Part shown: positions 25,515 through 34,555 of the stretch, in pieces
Layout: every line of letters begins with the position of its first letter
How positions within the stretch are numbered: position 1 is the first letter of the stretch
Assembly (NCBI GenBank): GCA_036510975.1
Contig: DATCCY010000125.1
Coordinates: forward strand, 69,195-133,194
Reading direction: 5' to 3'
Source of the DNA: Longivirga sp036510975
GTDB lineage: Bacteria; Actinomycetota; Actinomycetes; S36-B12; CAIYMF01
DNA: 64,000 nt
The notes under the pieces: generated by a model
Databases searched by the model: none
What the model was told of the DNA's origin: nothing
The model's input: only the letters and a program-made list of their open reading frames with translations
Translations under genes and position numbers: made by a program

Positions 25515-27839
25515 GTGCCGACTCCGGATCCTGCGCTGCTGCTGTCGCGGCTCGCCGCCGGGCGAGGCGATCGGCTGCTGCACGTCGAGCGGGTGCCGGC
25601 GCGCATCGGAACCGCGGTCGGCTGGCCCGACTGGGTCGAGGTCGACCTGCGCGACTCGTGGACCCGTCGCGGCATCGAGTTCCCGTGGATGCACCAGGCC
25701 GACGCGGCCGACCTGGCGCACGCCGGGCGGCACGTCGTCGTCGCCACCGGCACGGCGTCGGGCAAGTCGCTCGCCTACCTCATGCCGGCCCTCACCTCCG
25801 TGCTCGACGGCTCGCGCGCACCTAACGGTCGCGGCGCCACGGCGCTGTACCTCGCCCCGACGAAGGCCCTCGCGCACGACCAGTGGCGCGCGATCGAGGA
25901 GCTCGGGGTCGACGGTCTCCGCGTCTCGGCGTACGACGGCGACACCCCCGACGAGGAGCGCGCCTGGATCCGCGCGCACGCGGGCTACGTGCTGACCAAC
26001 CCCGACCTGCTGCACCGGTCGATGCTCCCCGGCCACGAGCGCTGGTCGTCGTTCCTGCGGGCGCTGGACTACGTCGTCGTCGACGAGTGCCACGTCTACC
26101 GTGGCGTCTTCGGATCGCACGTGGCCAACGTGCTGCGCCGGCTGCGCCGCGTCGCGGCGCGCTACGGCTCGACACCGACGTTCGTCCTCGCGTCGGCGAC
26201 CTCCGGCGACCCGGCGGCCTCGGCCTCGCGGCTCGTCGGAGTTCCGGTCGAGGCGGTCAGCGACGACGCCTCGCCGCGCGGCGCGACGTCGTTCGCCCTC
26301 TGGGAGCCGCCGCTCACCGACCACGGCGGTGAGAACGACGCCCCCACCCGGCGTACGGCGACGGCCGAGACCGCCTCGCTGCTGACCGACCTCGTCGTCG
26401 GGGGCGTCCGCACGCTCGCGTTCGTCCGCTCGCGTCGCGGCGCCGAGGCCGTCGCGATGACCTCGCGCGACACGCTGGCCGAGGTCGACCCCGAGCTGAG
26501 CGACCGGGTGGCGGCGTACCGCGCGGGCTACCTGCCGGAGGAGCGCCGCGCCCTCGAGGACGCGCTGCGCTCGGGGGAGCTGCTCGGCGTCGCGGCGACC
26601 AACGCCCTCGAGCTCGGGGTCGACGTCACCGGGCTCGACGCCGTGCTGCTCTGCGGCTGGCCGGGCACGCGTGCCTCGATGTGGCAGCAGGCCGGCCGAG
26701 CGGGCCGCTCCGGCGGTGACGCGCTCGCGATCCTCGTCGCGCGCGACGACCCGCTCGACACCTACCTCGTCCATCACCCCGAGGCCGTGTTCGGCGCTGG
26801 GGTCGAGGCGACGGTGTGCGACCCGACCAATCCGTACGTGCTCGGCCCGCACCTGTGCGCCGCGGCGGCGGAGCTGCCGCTGACCGAGGACGACCTGCCC
26901 ACGTTCGGGCCCACCGCCCGCGCCGTGCTCGACTCCCTCGTCGACCGGGGCCTGCTCCGGGTGCGTCCGGGCGGCTGGTTCTGGACGCGGCGTGAGCGGG
27001 CGAGCGACCTCGCGGACCTGCGCGGCATCGGCGGGGGGATGGTCAAGGTGGTCGAGGACGAGACCGGCCGCATGCTCGGCACCGTCGATCCCGGAGCGGC
27101 CCACACGACCGTGCACACCGGCGCGGTCTACGTGCACCAGGGCGCGACGTACGTCGTCGACCTGCTCGACCTCGAGGACTCGGTGGCCGTCGCGCACCGC
27201 GAGGAGGTCGACTGGACGACCTCGGCCCGCGACACCACGGACATCCGCGTGGTCGACGTCATCGCGCGCGAGCAGTGGGGCGAGGCCGAGCTCGTGCACG
27301 GGCACGTCGAGGTGACCAACCAGGTGGTGTCCTACCTCAAGCGCCGCTACCTCACCGGCGCCGTGATCGGCGAGGAGCCGCTCGACCTGCCGCCGCGGCA
27401 CCTGCGCACGCAGGCGGTGTGGTGGACGGTGTCGGGCGAGCAGCTCTCGGCGGCCGAGCTGCGAGACGTCGACGTACCCGGCGCCGCGCACGCGGCGGAG
27501 CACGCCTCGATCGGCCTCCTGCCGCTCGTCGCCACCTGCGACCGGTGGGACATCGGCGGTGTCTCGACCGCGCTGCACGAGGACACCGGCCGGACGACGG
27601 TCTTCGTCTACGACGGCCACCCGGGCGGCGCCGGCTTCGCCGAACGCGGCTACGCCGCGGCACGCACCTGGCTCACGGCGACGCGCGACGCGATCGCGGC
27701 CTGCGAGTGCCCCGACGGCTGCCCGAGCTGCGTGCAGAGCCCGAAGTGCGGCAACGGGAACAACCCCCTCGACAAGCTCGGCGCCGTCCGCCTCCTCGAC
27801 GTCCTGCTCGCCGGCGCCCCGGACCAGGCCCCTCACTAG
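25515..27839 (+). CDS. DEAD/DEAH-box helicase, MrfA/YprA type
   Basis: A 774-residue superfamily 2 helicase from GTG 25515. The Q-region PWMHQADAADLAH, Walker A ATGTASGKSLAYL, APTKALAHDQ, DEAH-type box VVVDECHVYRG, ASATSGDP, and motif VI QQAGRAGR are in order. The C-terminal DUF1998 zinc domain closes with CECPDGCPSCVQSPKCG. This layout equals Bacillus MrfA, a 3'-5' helicase for mitomycin-C lesion repair. The gene is alone on the plus strand, 38 bases before a nucleotidyltransferase. Confidence 0.9.
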   Translation: MPTPDPALLLSRLAAGRGDRLLHVERVPARIGTAVGWPDWVEVDLRDSWTRRGIEFPWMHQADAADLAHAGRHVVVATGTASGKSLAYLMPALTSVLDGSRAPNGRGATALYLAPTKALAHDQWRAIEELGVDGLRVSAYDGDTPDEERAWIRAHAGYVLTNPDLLHRSMLPGHERWSSFLRALDYVVVDECHVYRGVFGSHVANVLRRLRRVAARYGSTPTFVLASATSGDPAASASRLVGVPVEAVSDDASPRGATSFALWEPPLTDHGGENDAPTRRTATAETASLLTDLVVGGVRTLAFVRSRRGAEAVAMTSRDTLAEVDPELSDRVAAYRAGYLPEERRALEDALRSGELLGVAATNALELGVDVTGLDAVLLCGWPGTRASMWQQAGRAGRSGGDALAILVARDDPLDTYLVHHPEAVFGAGVEATVCDPTNPYVLGPHLCAAAAELPLTEDDLPTFGPTARAVLDSLVDRGLLRVRPGGWFWTRRERASDLADLRGIGGGMVKVVEDETGRMLGTVDPGAAHTTVHTGAVYVHQGATYVVDLLDLEDSVAVAHREEVDWTTSARDTTDIRVVDVIAREQWGEAELVHGHVEVTNQVVSYLKRRYLTGAVIGEEPLDLPPRHLRTQAVWWTVSGEQLSAAELRDVDVPGAAHAAEHASIGLLPLVATCDRWDIGGVSTALHEDTGRTTVFVYDGHPGGAGFAERGYAAARTWLTATRDAIAACECPDGCPSCVQSPKCGNGNNPLDKLGAVRLLDVLLAGAPDQAPH

Positions 27840-27877
27840 GACGCGATGGGGCGGGCTGGGGCTGCGAGGATCGCGGG

Positions 27878-28648
27878 GTGACGGTGACGCGCGAGCAGAT
27901 CGCCGGGGTGGTGCTCGCCGCGGGTGCCGGGACCCGGCTGCTCCCGCTGACCCTCGAGCGGGCGAAGGCGATGTGCCCGGTGGGGAACCGGCCGCTCGTC
28001 GACTGGGCGGTCGACCGGGTCTCGGGGCACGTCGGGTCGGTCGCGGTGAATGTGCACGGCTCGCAGCCCGGGCTGCTCGCGCACGTCGCGGACCGGGTGC
28101 ACGCGTCCGTCGAGGACGGCGAGCGGCTCGGTACGGCGGGTGCTCTCGGCCACCTCGCGGGCTGGATCGACGGCCGGCACGTGCTCGTGCACAACGCTGA
28201 CGCGTTCCTCGACAGCGACCTCGACGAGCTGCTCGAGGGCTGGACGGGCGAGCATCCTCGACTGCTCGTGCACCGCCAGGACGGGCCGAGCGACTTCGGG
28301 TCCGCGAGGTTCGTCGGCGCGAGCCTCCTGCCGGCGCGCCTCGTGAGCCTCATGCCCGACGCCCCGGCGGGCCTCTACCGGCTCGTGTGGGAGCCGGCCT
28401 TCAGGGACGGGACCCTCGAGCTCGTCGAGACTCTCGGCACGGCGATCGACTGCGGCACTGCGGCTGACTACCTCCGCGCCAACCTGCACGTCTCCGGCGG
28501 TGCCAGCGTGGTCGCCGACGGCGCCGTGGTCGAGGGCTCGATCACGCGGTGCGTGGTGTGGCCGGGTGCCCGAGTCGAGGCGGACGAGGTGCTCGTCGAC
28601 GCGATCCGAACACCGCACGTCACCGTGAGCGGCGTCGCGACCGGCTGA
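27878..28648 (+). CDS. NDP-sugar pyrophosphorylase-like nucleotidyltransferase
   Basis: A 256-residue protein from GTG 27878. The N-terminal Rossmann domain has the nucleotide loop VVLAAGAGTRLLPLT, then RAKAMCPVGNRPLVDWAVDR, LGTAGALGHL and HNADAFLDSDL, a metal-binding Asp region like that of mannose-1-phosphate guanylyl- or glucose-1-phosphate thymidylyltransferases. A short C-terminal stretch (VVADGAVVEGSITRCVVWPG) forms one or two turns of left-handed beta-helix. The sugar and base cannot be assigned. No glycan cluster is nearby. Confidence 0.8.
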   Translation: MTVTREQIAGVVLAAGAGTRLLPLTLERAKAMCPVGNRPLVDWAVDRVSGHVGSVAVNVHGSQPGLLAHVADRVHASVEDGERLGTAGALGHLAGWIDGRHVLVHNADAFLDSDLDELLEGWTGEHPRLLVHRQDGPSDFGSARFVGASLLPARLVSLMPDAPAGLYRLVWEPAFRDGTLELVETLGTAIDCGTAADYLRANLHVSGGASVVADGAVVEGSITRCVVWPGARVEADEVLVDAIRTPHVTVSGVATG

Positions 28649-28662
28649 CGTCTTCGGCGTCG

Positions 28663-28678
28663 CCCGCCAGCAGGCGGG
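28663..28678 (+). terminator. Short hairpin after the nucleotidyltransferase
   Basis: CCCGCC-AGCA-GGCGGG lies 15 bases past the stop codon. The stem has only six pairs and no T-run, so confidence is limited. Confidence 0.4.
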
Positions 28679-28764
28679 TGAGCCAGCGCGACCACGGTGC
28701 TCGCGGCCGGCTGTGGACGATCAGGCGGCAACTCCTCCGGTCGCGCCGCGCCTACCATCGAGGC

Positions 28765-29568
28765 ATGACCCGCAGCGCCGCCTTCTTCGACCTCGACAAG
28801 ACGATCCTCGCCAAGTCGAGCTCCCTCGCGTTCGCGCGCCCGTTCTACAAGGGGGGCCTCCTCGGCCGGTCCGACGTGCTCAAGAGCGCCTACGCCCAGT
28901 TCACCTACCTGTCCTCGGGCGCCGACCACGACCAGATGGAGACGATGCGGCACTACATGTCCGAGCTCGTGAAGGGCTGGGACGTCGAGACGGTGCGGCA
29001 GATCGTGGCCGAGACCCTCGACGAGATCGTCGACCCCTTCGTCTACGAGGAGGCGGTCGACCTCATCGAGGAGCACAAGGAGGCCGGCCGGGACGTCATC
29101 ATCATCAGCTCGTCCGGCACCGAGGTCGTCGAGCCCATCGGGGAGCGGCTCGGCGTCGACCGCGCGATCGGCACCCAGGTGGAGATCGTCGACGGCAAGT
29201 ACACCGGCGAGATCCTCTTCTACGCCTACGGCGAGGGGAAGGCCGACGCCATGCGCGCCCTCGCGGCCGAGAACGGCTACGACCTCGCCGACTCCTACGC
29301 CTACACCGACTCGATGACGGACCTTCCGATGCTCGAGATCGTCGGGCACCCTGTGTGTGTCAACCCGGACGCCACCCTGCGCAGGACGGCGGTCGAGCGC
29401 GGTTGGCCGGTCGTGGACTTCGCCCGGCCGGTCGCGATGCCGACCGTGCGCCAGCGCATCGCGGGCGTCAACACGCCCGACAACCGCCGCAACGCCCTCG
29501 TGGCGGGCGCGGCGACGGTCGCCCTCGGGCTTGCCTGGTACGCCGGGCGACGCCGCGGGGCCAGCTAG
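28765..29568 (+). CDS. HAD-IB family phosphatase (SerB-like)
   Basis: A 267-residue protein from ATG 28765. HAD motif I AFFDLDKTILAKSS, motif II IIISSSGTEV, and motif III/IV YTDSMTDLPMLEIVG with the Asp residues are intact, and residues about 20-110 form the helical C1 cap. The C-terminus carries a hydrophobic segment, ALVAGAATVALGLAWYAGRR, so it may be membrane-tethered. It resembles the actinobacterial HAD protein (Rv3661 type) usually found beside ssd/tad pilus genes; those genes are absent here. Nine bases separate it from the first of three paralogous membrane proteins, suggesting an operon. Confidence 0.85.
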   Translation: MTRSAAFFDLDKTILAKSSSLAFARPFYKGGLLGRSDVLKSAYAQFTYLSSGADHDQMETMRHYMSELVKGWDVETVRQIVAETLDEIVDPFVYEEAVDLIEEHKEAGRDVIIISSSGTEVVEPIGERLGVDRAIGTQVEIVDGKYTGEILFYAYGEGKADAMRALAAENGYDLADSYAYTDSMTDLPMLEIVGHPVCVNPDATLRRTAVERGWPVVDFARPVAMPTVRQRIAGVNTPDNRRNALVAGAATVALGLAWYAGRRRGAS

Positions 29569-29577
29569 GAGACCACC

Positions 29578-31080
29578 GTGGCCGGAGCGCAGCGCGGCAA
29601 CCGACATCGCGCTGCTTCGGGCGACAGCGTCGCGGCGTACCCGCTCGACCGGGCGCTCGACGGACGGCTCGACCTCGACGACCTCGACGCCCCGCTCGAC
29701 CTCGACGTCATCGGCGCCGGCAACGACCGCCCGCGGATCTCCGAGCAACTGCGCCGGCTCCTCGAGACCACCGGCGTCGGCCCGTTCGTGCGTCGGCACC
29801 GGGTGCCTCTCGTCGCCGGCGTCCTGACGGCGGCGCTGGTGGCCGGAGCCGGCATGCAGTGGTGGGTCTCGCGACCGGTCCCCCTGCCCGACGCGCCCCT
29901 GCTGCTGGTGAAGACGAGCGGCGCGGACTCCACGCAGGTCACCGTCGCGACCTCCGGCGACAGGGTCGCGCTGTCCCTGTCGGTCGCCGTCGCGTCGGTG
30001 GAGCGCACCGGAGTCGTCGTGGCGCTGCTCGGCATCACCGGACCCGGTCTCACCCCGCTCGGCGCAGACAGATCGGTCGTCGACACGTCCGCGACCGACT
30101 CGGTCTCGAGCGTGCGCGCGACGCTGGACTGCACCACCCCGGGATCAAGCGCTGCGGCGATCGCCTCGATGCCCGACGACTTCCACGTCCTGGTCAGCAG
30201 GACGGCGCCGGAGGGGGAGACCCGGCGCGACGAGATCCGACTGGTCGGCGCGCAGCGGCTCGCCCAGGTCGTGCGTGCCACCTGCCTCCAGGCCGTGGCC
30301 GACCGCGAGCTGACCGCGGCGTCGGTCCGTGCGACCGCTCTCGACGGCGTGGCCGCCTCCGACCTCACGGTCGCGGTGACCAGCGTGGGCGAGCGCGCGT
30401 GGCCGGGGCTGAGGGTGTCCACGCGCGCCCTGCCCTGGGTGGTCAACGGCCGACAGACCGTGGGCCTCCCGGCGGGAGGCACCGTCGCGATCCGCGCGCG
30501 GCTCTGGCTGCAGGACTGCGCCGACCCGACCGCTGCGCTCCGCGACGGACTGCTCTTGCGCACGACCGTGTCCAGCCAGGACGCCGGGCCCGGGACGGCC
30601 GACGACGACGGCAACACGGTCCGGCTCCGTCTGCCCACCACGCAGCTCGCCCAGGTGGCGCGGTCGTTCGCGGCGGTGTGCTCCAGCGCCGTCCCGACAG
30701 CCCTTGTGACCCAGGCGGTGCTGAACAGCGGCGGGTCCGACACCTCGGCCGGCACCGTCGAGATCACCCTTGCGGTCCACGGCGCGGGCGCGGCGCTGAT
30801 GGAGGTCGACCAGGGCGCCGACACCGCCGGCGGACGGCTCACTGCCCTCGACAGTCCGGTGCACCTCGAGGCTGGTATCGGCACGCTGCACGCCGTCTGG
30901 ACGCTGCCGCGCTGCACGGACCTGATCGCCGCGGGAGTGCCCCGGTTCGCCGTGAACCTCGTCGCGCTGGACCAGTCCGGCGGCGAGCGCCGGCCCTACC
31001 TCATGGCGATCGGCGGAGACGAGCTGCGCATCACCCTCGCCCGGCTCTGCGGTCCGGATGTGGGCGCCCTGATCTCCTGA
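29578..31080 (+). CDS. Tandem paralogue 1: membrane-anchored six-cysteine ectodomain protein
   Basis: A 500-residue protein from GTG 29578 (AGGAG upstream), family not recognised. A cytoplasmic N-tail contains the acidic motif DGRLDLDDLD, then PFVRRHRVPL and one transmembrane helix at about 76-96. The rest is extracytoplasmic, beta-rich and Ser/Thr/Val-rich. It has exactly six Cys in the ectodomain, at 185, 236, 314, 368, 446 and 491: three pairs about 50 residues apart with a period of about 130. This suggests three Ig-like units each with one disulfide. The conserved loop GITGPGLTP occurs before C1. It is the first of three adjacent homologues. Confidence 0.8.
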   Translation: MAGAQRGNRHRAASGDSVAAYPLDRALDGRLDLDDLDAPLDLDVIGAGNDRPRISEQLRRLLETTGVGPFVRRHRVPLVAGVLTAALVAGAGMQWWVSRPVPLPDAPLLLVKTSGADSTQVTVATSGDRVALSLSVAVASVERTGVVVALLGITGPGLTPLGADRSVVDTSATDSVSSVRATLDCTTPGSSAAAIASMPDDFHVLVSRTAPEGETRRDEIRLVGAQRLAQVVRATCLQAVADRELTAASVRATALDGVAASDLTVAVTSVGERAWPGLRVSTRALPWVVNGRQTVGLPAGGTVAIRARLWLQDCADPTAALRDGLLLRTTVSSQDAGPGTADDDGNTVRLRLPTTQLAQVARSFAAVCSSAVPTALVTQAVLNSGGSDTSAGTVEITLAVHGAGAALMEVDQGADTAGGRLTALDSPVHLEAGIGTLHAVWTLPRCTDLIAAGVPRFAVNLVALDQSGGERRPYLMAIGGDELRITLARLCGPDVGALIS

Positions 31081-31129
31081 GCCCCGCGGTCCTGGTGCCG
31101 GATCGCCTGGTCACGGCTACCGTCGGGCG

Positions 31130-32665
31130 ATGACCGACGACGGCAGGCTCGAGCTCGACGAGGACGGCGACGTCGTCGACCGCTCGGGGTCTCCGTCGAC
31201 CTTGGTCGACCTCGCGGACCCGCACGCGACCGAGGCGCTCTCGGCCACCGCGCTCGACTCGTGGGTCGCGCGTTCCGCCGCCCCGTGGGTCCGCACGCAC
31301 CGACGAGCACTGGCCGGCCTCACCGCGGGCGTCCTGGCCCTGTCGCTGGGCGCGGCCTGGTGGACCACCCGGCCAGCGCCCCCTGCATCCCCGCCGGCGC
31401 TCACCCTCGCCGACGCCCCGGTGGTCGGTGGCGATCTCGGTGGACCGCGCATCACGAGCGAGGGCGCCGTGTCGGTCGCCTACACCGCCCGGGCCCGGGC
31501 CGACGTCCGGTCCGTCGGCGTCCTCGGCATCCGCGGGCCGGGGCTGATCCCCACCGGCGTCGAGGCGGGGGCCGATTCGGTCGCGGCCGGAGAGCTCGCG
31601 TTCGTCCAGCTGGGGGCGCGCCTCGACTGCACCGACCGCGCTCTCGCGAGCGCCGTGCCGTCGTCGTACGGCGTACTCCTGAGGCTCGACGCCGAGGCCG
31701 GCGGCGCGGGGCCGGAGTCGCTGCAGCAGTTCGACTCCTCGACCACGGCGCTCGACATCGCGCTGCGCGACGCCTGCCTCGCGGGTGACCTGCCGACGAG
31801 TGTCTCGGTCGTCGCGGGCGAGATCGCCGATGCGGCCGGGTCGTCGGTCGCCGACCTGCGGCTCACCGTCCGCAACGACGCCGAGGTCCCGCTCTCGGTC
31901 ACCACCGAGCGCACCCCGAGCACGACCGTGGAGACCGACCTCTCCCCGACCGTCGTGGTGGCACCCCACGGCAGCGGCGTGGTCCCGACCCGGGTGCTGG
32001 TGCACGACTGCGCCGCGCCCCCGAAAGCGCCGGCGCTCCTCGATCTCCCCGGCCCCGTTCCGGCACGGGGCGCGGCCGCCGCGGGGTCGCGGGCCGGCAT
32101 CACGGTGCGACTCGGGCTCGGCGACCGGTGGACGACGGTGTCCTACGCCCTGCCCTGGTCGGTGGCCGAGCTGTCCCGCGAGCTCGCGGCGACCGCGTGC
32201 GCCGATCCCCCCAACGTGTCGGCGCGGCTCGTCGACGTCGCGGGTCTGCGCAGCATCGACGGCAGCTGGCTGGTCACCGGCACGTACGACGTCCGCACGT
32301 CCGGCATCGGGATCTCCCTGGGGCGTGAGCACTTCTCGGGCGCGGCCGTACCCGGGTCGTCGCTGGCGACCACCGACTCGCTCGTGCCCGGCGTCCGCTG
32401 GGTCCTCGCACCGACCCAGCTCGACGGCGGCGCCGGCCGGCTACCCGTGACCTTCAGCGGCACGAGCTGCGCGGACCGCGACCGCGGCGTGCCCACCTCG
32501 ATGGCCGTACAGGTCACGGCAGCGTCGCGATCGGTCTACCCGTTCGAGCTGCCGCTCGACCCGGCCGTGCTGAGGCGCGCGGTCGACGCCGCGTGCTCGG
32601 ACGGGTCGGTGGTCTCGGTTCCCGGCTGGGGCGAGGTCACTCCCGGCGCGACGCCGGCCGCCTGA
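31130..32665 (+). CDS. Tandem paralogue 2: membrane-anchored six-cysteine ectodomain protein
   Basis: A 511-residue protein from ATG 31130. The plan equals that of its neighbours: N-terminal DGRLELDEDG, then PWVRTHRRAL and a transmembrane helix at about 58-78, GIRGPGLIP, and Cys at 167, 216, 294, 357, 447 and 489. Sequence identity to paralogues 1 and 3 is low outside these anchors, so the duplications are old and the scaffold, not the surface, is kept. No enzyme motif, lipobox or sortase signal is visible. A 49-base gap from paralogue 1 allows cotranscription. Confidence 0.8.
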   Translation: MTDDGRLELDEDGDVVDRSGSPSTLVDLADPHATEALSATALDSWVARSAAPWVRTHRRALAGLTAGVLALSLGAAWWTTRPAPPASPPALTLADAPVVGGDLGGPRITSEGAVSVAYTARARADVRSVGVLGIRGPGLIPTGVEAGADSVAAGELAFVQLGARLDCTDRALASAVPSSYGVLLRLDAEAGGAGPESLQQFDSSTTALDIALRDACLAGDLPTSVSVVAGEIADAAGSSVADLRLTVRNDAEVPLSVTTERTPSTTVETDLSPTVVVAPHGSGVVPTRVLVHDCAAPPKAPALLDLPGPVPARGAAAAGSRAGITVRLGLGDRWTTVSYALPWSVAELSRELAATACADPPNVSARLVDVAGLRSIDGSWLVTGTYDVRTSGIGISLGREHFSGAAVPGSSLATTDSLVPGVRWVLAPTQLDGGAGRLPVTFSGTSCADRDRGVPTSMAVQVTAASRSVYPFELPLDPAVLRRAVDAACSDGSVVSVPGWGEVTPGATPAA

Positions 32666-32710
32666 CGTCGGCGTACGCGACGCGGGTCGACCGCGACGTA
32701 CGCTGCCCGC

Positions 32711-34222
32711 GTGGGTGATGCGGGCGACGGCCGCCTCGAGCTCGACGACCTCGGGTCGGTCATCGAGCACGCCTCCTCGCTCGACGCCACCCGGTCGATC
32801 GACGTGCTCGAGGGCAGCGGCGCCCGCACCTGGGGCGAGCGGCTCGAGTCCGTCGGCATGACCCCCTGGTTACGCCGTCACCGCGTGGCCCTCGCCGTCA
32901 GCGCCGGGGCGTTGCTGGTCGGCGCCGGTCTCGTGACCGGCTGGGAGCGCAGCCGGCCGCCGCCGCTCGACACGAGCCCGGCGGCCGCGGTCGAGGACGC
33001 GGCGATCACGCAGTTCGGCGGGAGCGGCGTGTTCCTGATCGACAACGACACGCTGCTCACGGCGTACCTGTTCAGCCACGAGCGCGCCGGGACGACGTCC
33101 GCCCTGGTCGGGGTCGCCGGTCCCGGCATCCGTGCGAGCACGACCCGGGGGCCGGCCCAGGACGAGCCACCGCTGCAGGACGGCGCGCGCGAGGTCGTCG
33201 CCGTCATCGGGTGCGACGACCCGGACGCGATCGTGCCCAACCCCGACGACTACCGCGTGCTCGTGGCTCAGACCGACGCCTACGGCCGCACGCAGCAGGT
33301 GCCGGTGCCGATGCCCGCCGGCTCGGCCGTGCAGTGGTCGCAGAACGTCCAGGCGACCTGCCTGCAGGTGCAGCTGCCGACCGAGATCACCGCGACCTCG
33401 CAGACGGTGCGAACCGACCCTGACCACCGCACCGTCACGGTCGACCTCGCGCTGCGCAACGCCTCCTCCCACGCCGTCACGCTGGGCGTCGGAGGTGGCA
33501 ACGGCCGGGCGCAGTACACCGCATCGGCCATGCTTCCGCTGGCCGCAGGATCCACCAGGTCGATGAGCTACGTCCAGCGCGTGATCGACTGCTCGCTCGG
33601 CCGATTTGACCAGGGGTCGCTGCCCGAACCCGACCGCAACAGCGCGCGACCGATCGACGGTGCGAACCTGTCCGCCTCTCTCGACGAGTCCACGAACGGC
33701 TACTCGGCGACGCTCTCCGTCGTGTGGAACCGGCAGGTCGCCACTGCCCTGAAGGCGTTCTACGCGACGGTGTGCTCCGGCATGCCCGCCGCGTCCGCGC
33801 GCGTGGTGTCGGCGGGCAGGGCACCGGTCGACCCGAGCGTCGAGTTCGCGACGGGCGGCGACCCGTCGCTCGTCCCGCTGCGCATGACCGTCGACGTCGC
33901 GACCACGGCCGACCGCGTCCTGGCGGGCGACCCCACGCCGCCCGAGGACCTGCTCAACGGAGCGACCTCGACGATCACGTCCGGCGCCGCGCTAGCCGGC
34001 GGAGGGCACGCGCGCGTGACCCTCGACTGGCTGGCACCCTGCTCCGGGGTGACCGGACCCCCAACGCTCGCACTCACGCTGGGAGAGGGCTCGCGCACGT
34101 GGCCCATGAACGCCACGGTGAACCAGCGCGCCCTCACGGCCGCCTACGTCGCGGCCTGCCCGCTGCTGCTCCCGAACGACCTGGCCGACAACGGGTGGGA
34201 GGCGCTCCCCCCTGCTCCCTGA
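32711..34222 (+). CDS. Tandem paralogue 3: membrane-anchored six-cysteine ectodomain protein
   Basis: A 503-residue protein from GTG 32711. N-terminal DGRLELDDLG, PWLRRHRVALAV, a transmembrane helix at about 58-78, GVAGPGIRA, and Cys at 168, 217, 294, 355, 444 and 483 repeat the pattern of the two genes upstream. The conserved N-terminal acidic box and the Arg-rich juxtamembrane PW/PF-[LV]-R-x-H-R are cytoplasmic, suggesting a shared inner partner. The function is unknown. A structured non-coding stretch with a strong terminator follows. Confidence 0.8.
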   Translation: MGDAGDGRLELDDLGSVIEHASSLDATRSIDVLEGSGARTWGERLESVGMTPWLRRHRVALAVSAGALLVGAGLVTGWERSRPPPLDTSPAAAVEDAAITQFGGSGVFLIDNDTLLTAYLFSHERAGTTSALVGVAGPGIRASTTRGPAQDEPPLQDGAREVVAVIGCDDPDAIVPNPDDYRVLVAQTDAYGRTQQVPVPMPAGSAVQWSQNVQATCLQVQLPTEITATSQTVRTDPDHRTVTVDLALRNASSHAVTLGVGGGNGRAQYTASAMLPLAAGSTRSMSYVQRVIDCSLGRFDQGSLPEPDRNSARPIDGANLSASLDESTNGYSATLSVVWNRQVATALKAFYATVCSGMPAASARVVSAGRAPVDPSVEFATGGDPSLVPLRMTVDVATTADRVLAGDPTPPEDLLNGATSTITSGAALAGGGHARVTLDWLAPCSGVTGPPTLALTLGEGSRTWPMNATVNQRALTAAYVAACPLLLPNDLADNGWEALPPAP

Positions 34223-34473
34223 TCACCGGAAAGTCAAGAGGTGACAGGACTTCCGCCTGCGGGCCGACCGGAGTACACCTGGTACCAAGCTCCCTGCGGG
34301 GAGGTGGAACTCACGGAAGGGCACCGAGAGCACCACCACGAACAGAGCACGGGAAACCCGGGCACCCACGCGGCGGAGCACCCACGTAACGGGAGTCACG
34401 GCCGGGGCAGCTTCGCGCCCCCGTCCGGACGTATCTCGCCAGCGCACTGCTCACCCGGCAGCCCGTGCCCGCA
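34223..34473 (+). ncRNA. Candidate structured RNA or long 3' leader, unclassified
   Basis: This 250-base stretch after paralogue 3 has no coding pattern but several nested complementary segments: CGGAAAGTC with GACTTCCG at its start, GGTGG with CCACC around 34305-34340, CGGG-AAAC-CCGG, and GGGGC-AGCTTCG-CGCCCC near 34416. It ends at a 12-bp terminator stem. It could be a small RNA transcribed rightward or the 3' end of the preceding mRNA. I compared it by eye with tmRNA, RNase P and SRP RNA and found none of their conserved boxes. An antisense orientation is also possible. Confidence 0.4.
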
Positions 34474-34504
34474 GACGGAGCCCCGCCCTCGACGGGGCTC
34501 CGTC
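34474..34504 (+). terminator. Strong 12-bp terminator hairpin
   Basis: GACGGAGCCCCG (34474-34485) and its exact reverse complement (34493-34504) enclose a seven-base loop. It lies between the plus-strand paralogue cluster and the minus-strand Fic-like gene, so it can serve both directions. Confidence 0.8.
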
Positions 34505-34555
34505 CGTGTCCTGGGTGAACCCCGCGCCGACCCGAGCCGCCGGGTGCGGCCGCGG

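Noticed and set aside
34223..34504. tmRNA, RNase P RNA, SRP RNA or c-di-AMP riboswitch
   Set aside because: By eye none of the conserved boxes of these RNAs is present, and no appropriate gene follows for a riboswitch.
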